Origin: CAZBWE01 sp964495465 | Lineage (GTDB): Bacteria > Planctomycetota > Phycisphaerae > Sedimentisphaerales > Anaerobacaceae | DNA: 64,000 bases | Direction: 5' to 3' | NCBI GenBank assembly: GCA_964495465.1 | Contig: CAZBWE010000001.1 | Span: 1 to 64,000 of the forward strand | Shown here: in pieces, positions 40,463-51,500 of the stretch | How the letters are laid out: every line of letters begins with the position of its first letter | Position numbering within the stretch: position 1 is the stretch's first letter | Notes under the pieces: generated by a model | Databases searched by the model: none | What the model saw: the letters and a program-made list of their open reading frames with translations, nothing else | What the model was told of the DNA's origin: nothing | Made by a program: the position numbers and the translations under genes

Positions 40463-41731
40463 ATGCCTTTTTCAACCATCGGCCAACCAAAGCGCCATAA
40501 GGTTCTGCCCCATATAATATTGGCAGGGCTCCTCCCTGTTGTATTTTGCGGTTGTAAGTCAAGGCAGCTTATCAAACCGACCCCACAAATGGATGTCGAA
40601 CAGAACTTCTGGGTGAGGGTTCTGCTGCTAAACAACATCACAGAGTGCTCCCTGGGAACCGATTCATCCTTTAGCGTCATCAATCCACAAACACAAATGC
40701 TGGAAGTCCGATACGTCCAAGTTGATGAACCAATAAAAGCCACTGTCTCAGGCGGGGCAATTACGGTCGGCAGTCGTCACTCCGGAAGCAAAGAAGTAAT
40801 TATCCTGCCAACAGCACCTCACATATTTAACCTGAACGGCAGTGACTACCGCGGCAAACTAAAGCTCATAATCAATTCGGACGGCAAGAGCTTTGACGTG
40901 ATAAATTTTGTGCCGCTCGAGCCATACCTCGCAGGTGTTGTCGGAGCTGAGATGCCCGACTACTGGGAGCCGGCGGCTCTGGAAGCCCAGACAATCGCTG
41001 CGAGAACGTATTGCCTGTATTATAAGAAACAATTCGGCTCCAAACGCACCTGGGACGTGCAAAAAACACAGGCAAACCAGGTTTACCTCGGTGTATCTGC
41101 CGAGTCGGCTCAGATTTGGGAAGCCATAAATAAAACATACGGCAAGGTTCTGGTCTGCAGGCAGCCCGACGGCAGCGAAGATATTTTTCCCGCTTATTAC
41201 AGCTCGACCTGCGGCGGTCATACGGAAGACAGCAAAAACGTATTCGGCGATTCCTTCGAAGCCCTCGTCGGAGTACAATGCCCATATTGTCAGGATGTGG
41301 CCAGACTAAACACTTTTTTCTGGCCTATGGTCCAGTTCAAAAAGAGTGAAGTCACAAGTAAACTACTGGAAAAATACCCAAAGTTAAAGAGCATCGGAGA
41401 AATCAAAAATATCACAGCAGTCGAACAAAGCGACTATGGGCAATTCTCGCGGCTGACGAAGATAAAACTCGTCGGCTCAACAGGCAAAAGTGAATTTTTA
41501 AGAGCCGAAGACCTGCGGCTGACAATCGACCCAACCGGTTACAAGATAAAAAGCACAAGCTGCCAAATCATCGATATGGGAGACAAATGGGCATTTTCAC
41601 TGGGCAGGGGCTGGGGGCACGGCGTCGGGATGTGCCAGTGTGGTGCGCAAGGTATGGCAAGGAGAGGAAAAACTGCCAGCGAGATACTTCAGTATTACTA
41701 TAAAGGTTCTAAAATAAAAACAATTTATTAA
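40463..41731 (+). CDS. SpoIID/LytB-domain lipoprotein
   Basis: Lipoprotein of 422 residues with a lipobox at GLLPVVFCGC. The SpoIID domain follows: VPLEPYLAGVVGAEMPDYWE near 155, ALEAQTIAARTYCLYYKK near 175, STCGGHTEDS near 250, and the terminal GRGWGHGVGMCQCGAQGMA with YYKGSKIKTIY. In Bacillus, SpoIID is a lytic transglycosylase acting on denuded peptidoglycan strands. Outside spore formers this domain (sometimes called LytB/SpoIID) acts in peptidoglycan remodelling or amidase activation. It is probably attached to the outer membrane or outer face of the inner membrane and works on peptidoglycan. It follows the TPR/alpha-CTD gene by 46 bases. Confidence 0.9.
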   Translation: MPFSTIGQPKRHKVLPHIILAGLLPVVFCGCKSRQLIKPTPQMDVEQNFWVRVLLLNNITECSLGTDSSFSVINPQTQMLEVRYVQVDEPIKATVSGGAITVGSRHSGSKEVIILPTAPHIFNLNGSDYRGKLKLIINSDGKSFDVINFVPLEPYLAGVVGAEMPDYWEPAALEAQTIAARTYCLYYKKQFGSKRTWDVQKTQANQVYLGVSAESAQIWEAINKTYGKVLVCRQPDGSEDIFPAYYSSTCGGHTEDSKNVFGDSFEALVGVQCPYCQDVARLNTFFWPMVQFKKSEVTSKLLEKYPKLKSIGEIKNITAVEQSDYGQFSRLTKIKLVGSTGKSEFLRAEDLRLTIDPTGYKIKSTSCQIIDMGDKWAFSLGRGWGHGVGMCQCGAQGMARRGKTASEILQYYYKGSKIKTIY

Positions 41732-41833
41732 TTAACGACGTTAGAATTTCCGTTTTGTTGAGCAACCCTGTGCAAAATAAGTGGACTAACTATTCGCAAT
41801 GATTAACTCCACCAAACAAACGGCCATCCAAAA

Positions 41834-42934
41834 ATGAGTAACTTCGAGGTCATCTTTCAGGATTCCGGAACAAAAGCCCGACGAGGCCGGCTGAAAACAG
41901 CTCACGGGGAGGTTGAAACACCCGCATTTATGCCGGTCGGCACGTCCGGTGCAGTAAAGGGAATCACCCCACAACAAATCGAAGAAAGCGGCGCTTCAAT
42001 TATCCTTGCCAATATGTATCACCTGCTACTAAGGCCGGGGATTGAGACGGTCGAAAAACTCGGGGGGCTACACAAACTTATGGGGTGGGACAAGCCGATA
42101 TTGACCGACAGCGGCGGTTACCAAATCTTCTCCCTGAGCTCGCTGACAAAAGTCGATGACGATGGGGTCGAATTCGCCAGCCATATAGACGGGGCAAAGG
42201 TATATCTTAACGCCGAGGAGGCGACAAAGATTCAAAACCGGTTAGGTGCTGATATAATAATGTGCCTTGACCAATGCACTGCTTTCGATATTGAGCAACA
42301 GCAGCTGAAAAGAGCCGTGGAAAGAACAATCAACTGGGCAAGGCATGCCAAAAAAGCACACAGTAACTCAAAACAGCTATTGTTCGGCATTGTTCAGGGG
42401 GGAATAAACCCGGAAATGCGAACTTATTGTGCCAGCGAGCTTGTCAAACTGGCCTTTGACGGGTATGCTATCGGGGGTTTGAGTGTAGGTGAAGGTCATA
42501 ATAATATGATAAATACGGTTTCTCAGACAGCACAACTCCTGCCAGCTGACAGTCCTCGATATCTGATGGGTGTCGGTATGCCGGCAGATATCATCGCTGC
42601 GGTCAAAGCCGGGGTCGATATGTTCGACTGCGTTCTGCCGACGCGGAACGGGCGAAACGCCTTTGCCTTTACCGACAACGGTCCCGTCAGATTGCGAAAC
42701 AACGCACTAATAGACGACTGCAACCCAATTGAGGCAGGGTGCGACTGTTACTGCTGCAGGAATTTCAGCAGAGGAACCATCAGGCATTTTTTCAACTGCG
42801 GAGAGATGCTCGGGCCGATTCTGACATCGATACACAATCTAAGATTCTTCCAGAGACTAATGGCAAAGATAAGAAAAGCCATCGAAAAAGACAAGTTCAC
42901 CGATTTGGCCAAGAAAATGGTTATTGATTATTGA
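41834..42934 (+). CDS. tgt: queuine/preQ1 tRNA-guanine transglycosylase
   Basis: Tgt exchanges guanine-34 for preQ1 in tRNAs with GUN anticodons, in the queuosine pathway. The product is 366 residues, normal size. Motifs: ETPAFMPVGTSGAVKGI near 31, TDSGGYQIFSLSSL near 93 with the catalytic Asp region, GIVQGGINPEMR near 190, GGLSVGEGHNNM near 218 and DCVLPTRNGRNA near 262. The zinc site is seen as CDCYCCRNFSRGTIRHFF near 304. It lies upstream of yajC and secDF, the order tgt-yajC-secD-secF known from many bacteria, so co-transcription is likely. A queA gene is not present here. Confidence 0.97.
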   Translation: MSNFEVIFQDSGTKARRGRLKTAHGEVETPAFMPVGTSGAVKGITPQQIEESGASIILANMYHLLLRPGIETVEKLGGLHKLMGWDKPILTDSGGYQIFSLSSLTKVDDDGVEFASHIDGAKVYLNAEEATKIQNRLGADIIMCLDQCTAFDIEQQQLKRAVERTINWARHAKKAHSNSKQLLFGIVQGGINPEMRTYCASELVKLAFDGYAIGGLSVGEGHNNMINTVSQTAQLLPADSPRYLMGVGMPADIIAAVKAGVDMFDCVLPTRNGRNAFAFTDNGPVRLRNNALIDDCNPIEAGCDCYCCRNFSRGTIRHFFNCGEMLGPILTSIHNLRFFQRLMAKIRKAIEKDKFTDLAKKMVIDY

Positions 42935-42998
42935 TAACTGATAACTTAACATCTCCGTAATAGAGTAATAACGGACATTAATTTAAGGGAAAACAAAG

Positions 42999-43415
42999 AT
43001 GAATAATATGTGGATATTAGCCCAAACAGAAACCAACGAGGCATCTTCACAAGTTACGTCAAAACCGCTAAATGAGCAAGGCGAAGCGATGACGAAAGTC
43101 CCGGCCGATTCCAACGCTGTTATGACCGAAGGTGAACCGCGAAAGACACTTTTCCCGCCGTGGATCCTACTTGCTTTAATGGTCTTAATGCTATTTATAC
43201 TCTTTAGAGGCCCCCGTAAAAAACGACAGGAACAGAAAAAAATGGTCCAATCGCTGGAAAAAAATGACAGAGTCAGAACGATTGGCGGAATTATCGGCAC
43301 CGTTGTCGATATTAAGGGGGATGATATTACGTTGAAAATCGATGAGTCAAACAATACAAAGATGCATGTTGTCTCTTCAGCAATCGGAAAGAATTTGACG
43401 AAAGATAAAAGTTAG
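42999..43415 (+). CDS. yajC: preprotein translocase subunit YajC
   Basis: Single-pass inner-membrane protein of 138 residues that joins SecDF at the Sec translocase. A helix PWILLALMVLMLFILFRG (about residues 48-65) is followed by the family core KKRQEQKKMVQSLEKNDRV and IGGIIGTVVDIKGDDITLKI. The N-terminal 45 residues, before the helix, are polar and longer than the usual few residues. A GGGAAAAC sequence precedes the ATG. It is placed between tgt and secDF, with 64 and 66 bases of spacing, as expected. Confidence 0.93.
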   Translation: MNNMWILAQTETNEASSQVTSKPLNEQGEAMTKVPADSNAVMTEGEPRKTLFPPWILLALMVLMLFILFRGPRKKRQEQKKMVQSLEKNDRVRTIGGIIGTVVDIKGDDITLKIDESNNTKMHVVSSAIGKNLTKDKS

Positions 43416-43481
43416 CTTTGTGTAATAAGTTCATTGTTCTTTGGCACAACTATGAACAACAAACTATGAAAGAGAGAATTT

Positions 43482-46400
43482 ATGGGTAAGAATCTGTTGC
43501 CGAAATTTGCATTAATTATAGTTTTAGTGCTCCTTGCGGCCTGGACTTTATATCCGCCAAACAAGACTTTGAAGCCGGGCATAGACCTTGCAGGCGGAAC
43601 AAGTCTCATCTACGAAATTGACACCGAAGGGCTCAAAGAAAATGAGAAGCAGGATTTGGCTGAGAAGATGATAACGGTCCTGCGCAGACGAATAGACCCT
43701 GCCAACATCCAAAATCTCGTATGGCGTACCCAGGGCAATACACGGTTTGAAATACAAATGCCACTGTCGAGCGCAGAAGCACATACGAAGCGCCAAAATT
43801 ACGAACAGGCCCTGAACAAATTACTGGCCAAAAATTTGAGCCCCGTGATAATTATGCGCTCGCTGAAAAAACCGGCGGAAGAACGAGCCAAAGACTTCGA
43901 GGATTTTGCCGAGGCCGACCCAAACAGACTCACAATTCTCTCAGATCTCGCCAAGGCTTACGACGAGCGCAGGAATCTACAAGATAAGAGGGACAAGCTC
44001 GAACCGGAGCTGCAAGGTATAGAAAATACGATATCATCGGCGGGACTGGACCTCGAGCAGATAAAGATAATGAGAAGCGAGTGGGCCAAATTAGATGATG
44101 AGAAACTAAAGAATACATTAAAAGAATTTACCGATAACAGCGGCAACATCGAGCTTTTAACCGGCTATGTTAAAACATACGCAGAGTGGGCCGGTGTGCT
44201 CGAACAGCTAACCGACCCTGAAACCGGAAAAAATGCACAATATGAAAAGGCCAAAAAAGACCTCGATAAATTAAATCTGACCGAAGACCAGATAAATCTC
44301 ATCCTGCAGATGCCCGCCAAATCGGTCAGACGCACCGCCGGCATTGAAGAACTCAAAAGAAAGTTTCCCGACCGTTCAATTGAAATCGACAATATAGTTG
44401 CAGCGTTCAACGAATATCGCCCATTCAGAGGCAGACTCGATAATCCCAAGGACCTTCAACGAATGCTCAAAGGGGCCGGTATATTAGAGTTCAGGATACT
44501 GCCGACGCAGGGACATCCGGAAGTAGATATGAACCTGATGACCGGTTATGTCGAATCACTTAAGGAAAAAGGACCCAAATACGCATCGGATAATAAGTTC
44601 GTCTGGTGCGAGGTAGAAGATATCAAAGAATGGCGTGCAATTGACGACCAAAAACGCCCTTCAATAGTCGGCCAATTCGGCGATAAATACTATGTTCTGG
44701 CAAATAACGACAAAGAACACGTAATGCTTCACCGCGGCGAGGGCAGTGACTGGAAGCTGACAAAGGCATCTCCCGGCAGGGAACCTCAAACGGGTCGAAG
44801 AGCCATTGACTTTGTCCTGGACGACAAAGGCGGAAGGATGTTCGGGAAAATTACCGGCAACAATATCGGCAGACCGTTGTGTATCCTGCTGGACGGAGTT
44901 GCAATATCAGCACCAAGTATCAATTCGAGGATAACCACACGAGGCCAGATAACAGGTAGATTCTCAGAAGATGAGCAGCGTGACCTGGTCGATAAGCTGA
45001 ACGCCGGCTCATTACCGGCCCGGCTGATAGAGCAGCCCATCAGTGTAAAGACAATCGGCCCATCTATCGGAGCCGACAACCGCAATCAGGGAATCAAGGC
45101 GGGTATAATCGGCCTTACGGCGGTAACAGCCAGCATGCTTGTTTATTATATGCTCTCAGGGTCAATAGCCGATGTAGCATTGCTTATGAATATCCTGCTT
45201 GTTCTGGCAACAATGGTGGTGCTGCGGGCAACTTTCACACTGCCGGGTATCGCCGGCATAATACTAACGATTGGTATGAGCGTTGACGCCAACGTTCTGA
45301 TATTCGAGAGAATCCGCGAAGAACAGCTGCGAGGTTCGTCTTTGAGAGTCGCTGTAGCAAACGGCTACCAGAGAGCATTCAGGACCATCTTCGATGCCAA
45401 TATCACTACGTTCATCACAGCGGCAATTCTTTACTGGCGGGCATCAGAAGAGGTAAAGGGCTTTGCCATTGTTCTTATGCTCGGCATCTTATCGAGTATG
45501 TTTACGGCACTATTTGTCACCCGCGTGATTTTTGATTTTCTGTTAGCGAAGCGAATTATCAAAGACCATTTATTTATGCTGCGCCTGATACACAATCCAA
45601 ATGTAAACTGGATGGGACTTAGGCCGGTTTTTTTTACTATTTCAACCGCTCTTATCGTTGCAGGATTATTTGTCTTCTTTACCAGAGACGATACGGAAAA
45701 CAGTAAATATGATATTGAGTTTACCGGTGGAACTTCCGTGCAAATCAATTTCAAAGAGGGTGTTCAGCTCAACAGGGGCGAGGTGGAAGACAGAATACAG
45801 CAGTTAGGGGAAAAACTAAACAATCCCGGCCTTGCAACAGTAAATGTTTACAGCATCGGAAAAACCGGCAGACAATACGAAATCAACACTACGGAGACAA
45901 ACAAAACCACCACCACTATAACATTTACCGAAACAGACCAGTCAAATCCCAACACCGTTGAAACCGTAACTAAAGCAATCGAGAACACTCAGAGCAAATT
46001 TTCCGCAAGATTAAATAATCTGGCTGTAACTAAAGATGCCAACAGCTCGATGAAATTTATCATAACAAGCAGCCAAATGAATGAAACAATAATCACAAAT
46101 GTGCTTAAAGCTGCTTTTCCCAAAGCCCGAATTTCGGAACCGGAGATTGACGAGGTCGTTAATGATGCAATTTTCTCTGCGTTTGAAAACGAACTTGAAA
46201 TCCAGCAAAATCTTCTGCCTCAAATAACCTCCAAAGAAAAAATAACCGAAGAGACAATAGAATCCTACCCCGAACTTGGTGATTTTCTTGGCGGCATAAA
46301 AATAACCTGTAAAATCGAAAGAACAACCTCGGCTGAAGACATCAATGCGAGACTGGCATCTCTGCGGTTCAAGCCGGATATGCGAGAAGTTAAATGGTAC

Positions 46401-47171
46401 TCTTATAAAATCCTCAACGCCGAGCTAAACCCGATAAAACAACCGAATCAAGGGATAGAATCCTTCGTTTATTTAAGCGCTGAGCCGGAGGCGGGTTTGC
46501 GTGAGCTAAGCGAGGACGAATGGCGGACATTTGCCGAAAACGAAACGACAAAAGTCCTGGCCGCAACAGAACTCGAAACGTCACTTCCACGGGTGACACA
46601 GATAGACCCGTCGGTCGGAGCGGAACAAAAGACACGGGCGCTGATTGCAATTATACTATCGCTGTTTGCAATCGTTACTTATATCTGGATTCGATTCGGC
46701 AATGTCCGCTACGGCATCGCAGCTATTATAGCGCTGGTGCACGACGTATGTATCACATTAGGAGCGGTAACGGCCTGCACCTATATCGCAGCAAGCCCAA
46801 TCGGTGAAAAACTTTTAATCGGAGATTTCAAAATCAACCTGGCAATGATAGCCGCTTTTCTGACACTGATTGGATATTCACTGAACGATACGATTGTCGT
46901 GTTCGACCGTATCAGGGAGAATCGCAAAAAGGCGCATCTTAATTCAAAGATAATTACCGACAGCATCAATCAGACCATTTCCAGAACGATTTTGACGTCC
47001 TTCACAACCTTTATAGTTGTGCTGATAATGTATATATTCGGCGGGGCCGCCCTGAGGGGCTTTACGTTCGCAATCGGCTTCGGCATTGTCATCGGTACAT
47101 ACTCGTCGATAGCAATAGCGGCACCGATATTACTGCTGGGCACAAAAACAAAAGTAGAAAAAGGCAAATAG
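43482..47171 (+). CDS. secDF: fused protein-export protein SecDF with a large periplasmic insertion
   Basis: SecD and SecF fused in 1229 residues; separate E. coli proteins sum to about 940. SecDF uses the proton-motive force to pull proteins across the inner membrane. The SecD half starts with TM1 and GIDLAGGTSLIYEID near 33, its P1-head strand LKGAGILEFRI near 330 and TM4-5 GMSVDANVLIFERIREE near 600. The SecF half carries FTGGTSVQINFKEG near 745 and LIGYSLNDTIVVFDRIREN near 1125. Between residues about 125 and 325 lies a charged, largely helical insertion (with ERRNLQDKRDKLEPELQGIE). A second extended part (about 785-1000) is inserted in the SecF periplasmic loop. The gene follows yajC by 66 bases, and the ATG has a weak GAGAGAA site. 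Confidence 0.95.
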   Translation: MGKNLLPKFALIIVLVLLAAWTLYPPNKTLKPGIDLAGGTSLIYEIDTEGLKENEKQDLAEKMITVLRRRIDPANIQNLVWRTQGNTRFEIQMPLSSAEAHTKRQNYEQALNKLLAKNLSPVIIMRSLKKPAEERAKDFEDFAEADPNRLTILSDLAKAYDERRNLQDKRDKLEPELQGIENTISSAGLDLEQIKIMRSEWAKLDDEKLKNTLKEFTDNSGNIELLTGYVKTYAEWAGVLEQLTDPETGKNAQYEKAKKDLDKLNLTEDQINLILQMPAKSVRRTAGIEELKRKFPDRSIEIDNIVAAFNEYRPFRGRLDNPKDLQRMLKGAGILEFRILPTQGHPEVDMNLMTGYVESLKEKGPKYASDNKFVWCEVEDIKEWRAIDDQKRPSIVGQFGDKYYVLANNDKEHVMLHRGEGSDWKLTKASPGREPQTGRRAIDFVLDDKGGRMFGKITGNNIGRPLCILLDGVAISAPSINSRITTRGQITGRFSEDEQRDLVDKLNAGSLPARLIEQPISVKTIGPSIGADNRNQGIKAGIIGLTAVTASMLVYYMLSGSIADVALLMNILLVLATMVVLRATFTLPGIAGIILTIGMSVDANVLIFERIREEQLRGSSLRVAVANGYQRAFRTIFDANITTFITAAILYWRASEEVKGFAIVLMLGILSSMFTALFVTRVIFDFLLAKRIIKDHLFMLRLIHNPNVNWMGLRPVFFTISTALIVAGLFVFFTRDDTENSKYDIEFTGGTSVQINFKEGVQLNRGEVEDRIQQLGEKLNNPGLATVNVYSIGKTGRQYEINTTETNKTTTTITFTETDQSNPNTVETVTKAIENTQSKFSARLNNLAVTKDANSSMKFIITSSQMNETIITNVLKAAFPKARISEPEIDEVVNDAIFSAFENELEIQQNLLPQITSKEKITEETIESYPELGDFLGGIKITCKIERTTSAEDINARLASLRFKPDMREVKWYSYKILNAELNPIKQPNQGIESFVYLSAEPEAGLRELSEDEWRTFAENETTKVLAATELETSLPRVTQIDPSVGAEQKTRALIAIILSLFAIVTYIWIRFGNVRYGIAAIIALVHDVCITLGAVTACTYIAASPIGEKLLIGDFKINLAMIAAFLTLIGYSLNDTIVVFDRIRENRKKAHLNSKIITDSINQTISRTILTSFTTFIVVLIMYIFGGAALRGFTFAIGFGIVIGTYSSIAIAAPILLLGTKTKVEKGK

Positions 47172-47275
47172 AAAATCAGCCGCGGACTATACAGATTGAG
47201 CCAGCACATAGTCTGCGTTCTCGTGGAAATAAGTTTCGCAGAAGTGACGTTATAATTGAAAATCAAAATCCGCAA

Positions 47276-48031
47276 TCATATAGCTTTTGCGGCATCGCGG
47301 TCGATGAGCCAGGTGATTTTGTCCAGGGCCGGCCAAAGTGCGTGAATTGGATAGCGGACCTCATCCGGCTCGCTGGTTAAAACCTCTTTCAAGATACCGG
47401 CTTTTTCTTCGCCGCTAACCAAAACAGCCAAATGAGATGCAGCACATAAAACCGGATGCGTGAGAGTGACGCGAGTTAGCTTCTCATCGAGTACATAAAC
47501 CACACAAGCCAAATCGTCCGTGTCAAAACAGGCATAGCTATTAGGAAATAATGAACCCGTGTGGCCCTCAACACCCATTCCAAGCACAACCAAATCAAAC
47601 TCAGGGATCTGTTTTTCAGCCAGGTGGAAAACTTCACGAATTGTTTGCTCATAATAGCTGGCTGAAGCCATAAAATCGCTGTGCTCGGTTGGAATGCGAT
47701 GAATGTTCTCCTGCGGGATGGTAACTTTAGGCAAGAATGTGTCGGCAGCCAGTTTATAGTTGCTCCACTCTGAATCCGGGGGAACGTAGCGCTCGTCCAC
47801 CCAGAACAAATGTATCTTATCCCAGGGCAGCGATGTCGCTTTCTGGTCTTCACCTAAAAGCTGAAAAAAACGTTTTGGGGTATGCCCACCGGATATGGCA
47901 ACGTGAAAGACGTCCCTGGCTTTTATCGCTTTCAGCGCATCAGCAACAAAGACATCAACACTTCTATGGGCAAGTGTTTCAGGGTCGGACACAATTTCCA
48001 TATTCGGTTTATACTTTGCAATAGTCTCCAT
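47276..48031 (-). CDS. pgl: 6-phosphogluconolactonase
   Basis: Pgl (DevB/SOL family) hydrolyses 6-phosphogluconolactone in the oxidative pentose phosphate pathway. The product is about 251 residues. Motifs: HVAISGGHTPKRFFQLL near 45, IHLFWVDERYVPPDSEWSNY near 73, FDLVVLGMGVEGHTGSLFP near 140 with the catalytic His region. The ATG at 48031 is favoured by a GGGAG site 12 bases upstream; the longer frame would begin with a TTG at 48058. The gene converges with secDF and is probably monocistronic. No zwf or gnd gene is adjacent. Confidence 0.9.
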   Translation of the reverse strand: METIAKYKPNMEIVSDPETLAHRSVDVFVADALKAIKARDVFHVAISGGHTPKRFFQLLGEDQKATSLPWDKIHLFWVDERYVPPDSEWSNYKLAADTFLPKVTIPQENIHRIPTEHSDFMASASYYEQTIREVFHLAEKQIPEFDLVVLGMGVEGHTGSLFPNSYACFDTDDLACVVYVLDEKLTRVTLTHPVLCAASHLAVLVSGEEKAGILKEVLTSEPDEVRYPIHALWPALDKITWLIDRDAAKAI

Positions 48032-48241
48032 ACCTTCAAACTCCCTTTCATCTCGCAAAAGTCAACCTAAACCATTTTCTAACTTAAGAGGTGATTCCGC
48101 CAGAAAATTTTTCAAAAAAGAAAAAAAGTTACTCTATTATCTCCGGGGCTTGGTAAGTCCCGCCCACAAAATAACTTACAGAACAATGTAACATTGAATA
48201 AGCCGAAGCATATGCCCAATTAGTACGAGCCAGGGCCCCCT

Positions 48242-48532
48242 TCAGGTAACATCCTCAATCTCCCACATAAACGCTTTAAGACCCTCTGAACCGAGTTTTT
48301 CTCTCATCTGGCGGATATTCTCCATTACCTGTTTGGCCTTGACCTGGTCTGTAACAATAAAAGTACCATAGTTTACCCCCGGCCAAACATCGGTATTTAA
48401 ATGCGGCTCACTGAGCCGGCCTTTGCCTAAAGTATCAGTAAATTTAGTATAACAATCAATCCCGATAGAGACCAATGCCTCGTTGACCTGCTCATCTACC
48501 GCAACATTGTGCATAATCAAAACAGCTTTCAT
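48242..48532 (-). CDS. PII-like (GlnB-fold) small protein of an efflux operon
   Basis: Protein of 96 residues with the alternating beta-alpha-beta pattern of the ferredoxin-like PII fold: MKAVLIMHNVAVDEQVNEAL, then a T-loop-like stretch with DTLGKGRLSEPHLNTDVW, then FIVTDQVKAKQVMENIRQM. It resembles PII-like proteins encoded next to cation or multidrug RND pumps and bicarbonate transporters. Trimeric PII-like proteins bind a nucleotide or metal and regulate a transporter. It lies two bases after the RND permease gene, so it is translated with it. The ligand is unknown. A CutA relationship was considered; the fold is the same but the sequence pattern is closer to PII-like proteins. Confidence 0.6.
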   Translation of the reverse strand: MKAVLIMHNVAVDEQVNEALVSIGIDCYTKFTDTLGKGRLSEPHLNTDVWPGVNYGTFIVTDQVKAKQVMENIRQMREKLGSEGLKAFMWEIEDVT

Positions 48533-48534
48533 AA

Positions 48535-51500
48535 TTACCCTCTTGCATCAGTAGATTTAAAACCTTCAAACACACTATACAGAGTAGGCATCAGGACCAA
48601 TGTAATAATTGTACCTACCAACAAACCACCAATTACCGTTATCGCAAATGGCACCCAGATTTCAGACCCCTCGCCTCTCGAGAGCGCCAGAGGTATCATC
48701 GCCAGAATCGTTGTAACGGTAGTGCATATCACAGGTCGCATTCTGCTGCGTCCCCCTTCCATTATTGCCGAATAAACACTAAGACCACGGCGGCGGAGTA
48801 TGCCTATAAAACTAATAAGAACAATCCCGTCATTTACAACAATACCAACCATCATAATCAGCGCCAGAAAGCTAACCACACTCATCGCCTGTCCCGTCAG
48901 AGCCAATGCAACAATCGCCCCCACAATACCAAACGGAATGGAGAGAAATATAATAAAGGGATCACGCAGAGATTCGAACTGCGAAGCCATCACCATATAC
49001 ACCAATCCCATTCCCAAACCTACGGCTATGACCAACAGCTGGAATGCTTCTGTCCTTTCTTTCTCTGCACCGGCAAATTTATAACTGAAACCCGGCGGCG
49101 CAGGGATACTATCAAGGACTTTTCTAACATCCTTTACAACCGAGCCGAGGTCTCTGCCGATAATTTCGCCGGAAACGGTAATATATCGTGCCTGGTCTTT
49201 TCTTTCTATCTTCGTCGGCCCCACACCTTGCTCGATTGTAGCAATATTTGCCAAGCTGACCTGAGCACCTGTGGGCAAACTGATAAATACGTCTCGCAAA
49301 TCTTCTATTCTGTCACGGTCCTTCTCCTGGAGCCGAACTTCTATATCATATTCATCACCGCCCTCGCGATACCTCGTTGCGGTGCTACCTGCAAAAAACG
49401 TCTCTATCGTTTTGCCGATTGTTTTCACATCAAGTCCAAGCATAGATGCCTTTTCGCGGTCAACGATAACCTTAACCTCCGGTTTTTCTTCTTTTCTGCT
49501 GATTTCGACATCCTGCACACCATCAATGCTCTCCATTGCAGTTTTAACAGAATCTGCATATTGCCGGGCCAAATCCATATCGTGGCCATAAAGTTCGACA
49601 GACAAACCGCCACCGCTACCGAACATCATCGCTTCAAGCGGGTCCTCCGCACTATAACGAATTGTTACTCCCGGTATGTCACTCGTGATTTTACGAAGCC
49701 GTTTTATAAGGTCATTTGGTGAAACATCGCGCTGTGTTTTTGGTTTCAAGCTGATAAACATGATACCCTTGTAGCTTTCCTCCTCCGTGGCAAATTGTCC
49801 ACCGCCAGCACCACCATAAACACCCCAGCGGATAAAGCTATCGCGCCTTTCAGGGACGCTATCTTCTGCTATTTTTTGTAGTTGGTAGGCAACGGCACCG
49901 GTACGTTCATAGCGTGTGCCGATTGGTAACTCATAATTCGCTACCAGACGATTCTGGTCTTGTTCGGGGAAAAATTCGGTGCCGATAAATCCAACAAGAC
50001 CAATGCTCCAAACAAACAAAAGTATACAGGAAATAAAAACCGTTTTTCGATTATTCAGCGACCAGTTCAGGAACTTCACATACAGGTCTTCTGTTTTATT
50101 TAAAACCTTCTCTCCCAAATTGTAAAAAGAGTCCAGTATGGATTTTGGTGAATTTGCATCACGCACAATCAAGATTTTTGAACACGCCATAGGCACAAGC
50201 ATAAGGGCGGTAAACAGCGAAGCCACCAGGGCCATTACAACAATAGCTGCAAACTGTCCGAATATAATCGCAGCTATTCCACCAACAAATATAATCGGCG
50301 CAAAAATTGAAATGGTCGTCAGAGTAGAAGCAATAACGGCAACACCTACTTCATTTGCTCCGAGAATTGCACCCTCTTTTGGCCTTTGGCCCTTGGTGCG
50401 ATGACGATTGATATTATCAATAATAACAATGGCATTATCCACGACGAGACCAACGGCAATCGCCAGACTAGCCAAGGAAGTTTCATTAATTGTGTAATCG
50501 GCCAAGTACATCAGCAGAAATGTAATGATAAGTGATGTTGGAATCGCAAGTGCAACAATAATACTGGCTCGAAGGTCCCGCAGGAAAAAAAGAAGCACAA
50601 TAAAGACAAAGAAAGCAGCCCATAAAACCGTATTACGCAAATTACCCACCGAAGCCAATATAAACTCGGAATTATCCATTACCATCTTTAGCTCAACATC
50701 GGGCGGTAAATTCTTCTTTATTTCCTCGAGTTTTTCCCTGACCGCCCGCGCAACTGCAACTGTGTTTTCTCCGCTTTGCTTCTGGACAAATATAGCCATT
50801 GCCTTTTTGCCGTTCATTCGGACCTCATAGGTCCGCTCTTTGAAGAAATCTCTCACATCGGCAACATCTTTCAGTTTTATGGGTATATCGTTACGCCGGG
50901 CAATGACAACTTCGGCAACCTCCTGAGGGCTTGAAAATTCTTCAGGCGTACGCAACAGATAGTCCTTGTAACCGGTCTTTATGTTACCGCCGGGAGTACT
51001 GATGTTTTGAGCGGCAAGAGCTGAATTTACCTGTGCAGCCGATAAATTCAAAGCGGCGAGCTTGTCGCGGTCGATATCAACTCGAATCTGCCGTTCCAAT
51101 CCTCCCCGAGGTGTTACTGAAGCAACACCCTCAACACGCTTAAGAGGGTCAATTATCTCATCATCAACTATTTTCTCTAAATCGGGATAGCTGTCATCAG
51201 CGGTAATTGCGATAATTGCAATCGGTATCATTGCAATATCAAACTTAAAAATAACAGGATTGTCGGCATCATCAGGTAATATATCCCTAATCAGGTCTAT
51301 CTTTTCGCGCACATCGTTAATACTTTCATCTATCTTTTCACCCCAATCAAATCTCAAAGTCACGGAGGATATGCCTTCTTTGGAGATTGAAATTACCTCA
51401 TCAACGCCTGATATGGTGCTGAGGGTGTCTTCCATCGGCTCAGTTATCAGCGTCTCTATTTCTTCGGGTCCTGCTCCCTGATAAGCAGTCAGGACGGAAA

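Noticed and set aside
48242..48532. CutA-type copper tolerance protein
   Set aside because: Same general fold, but the Lys-Val-T-loop spacing resembles PII-like proteins more closely and metal-binding Cys/His are absent.
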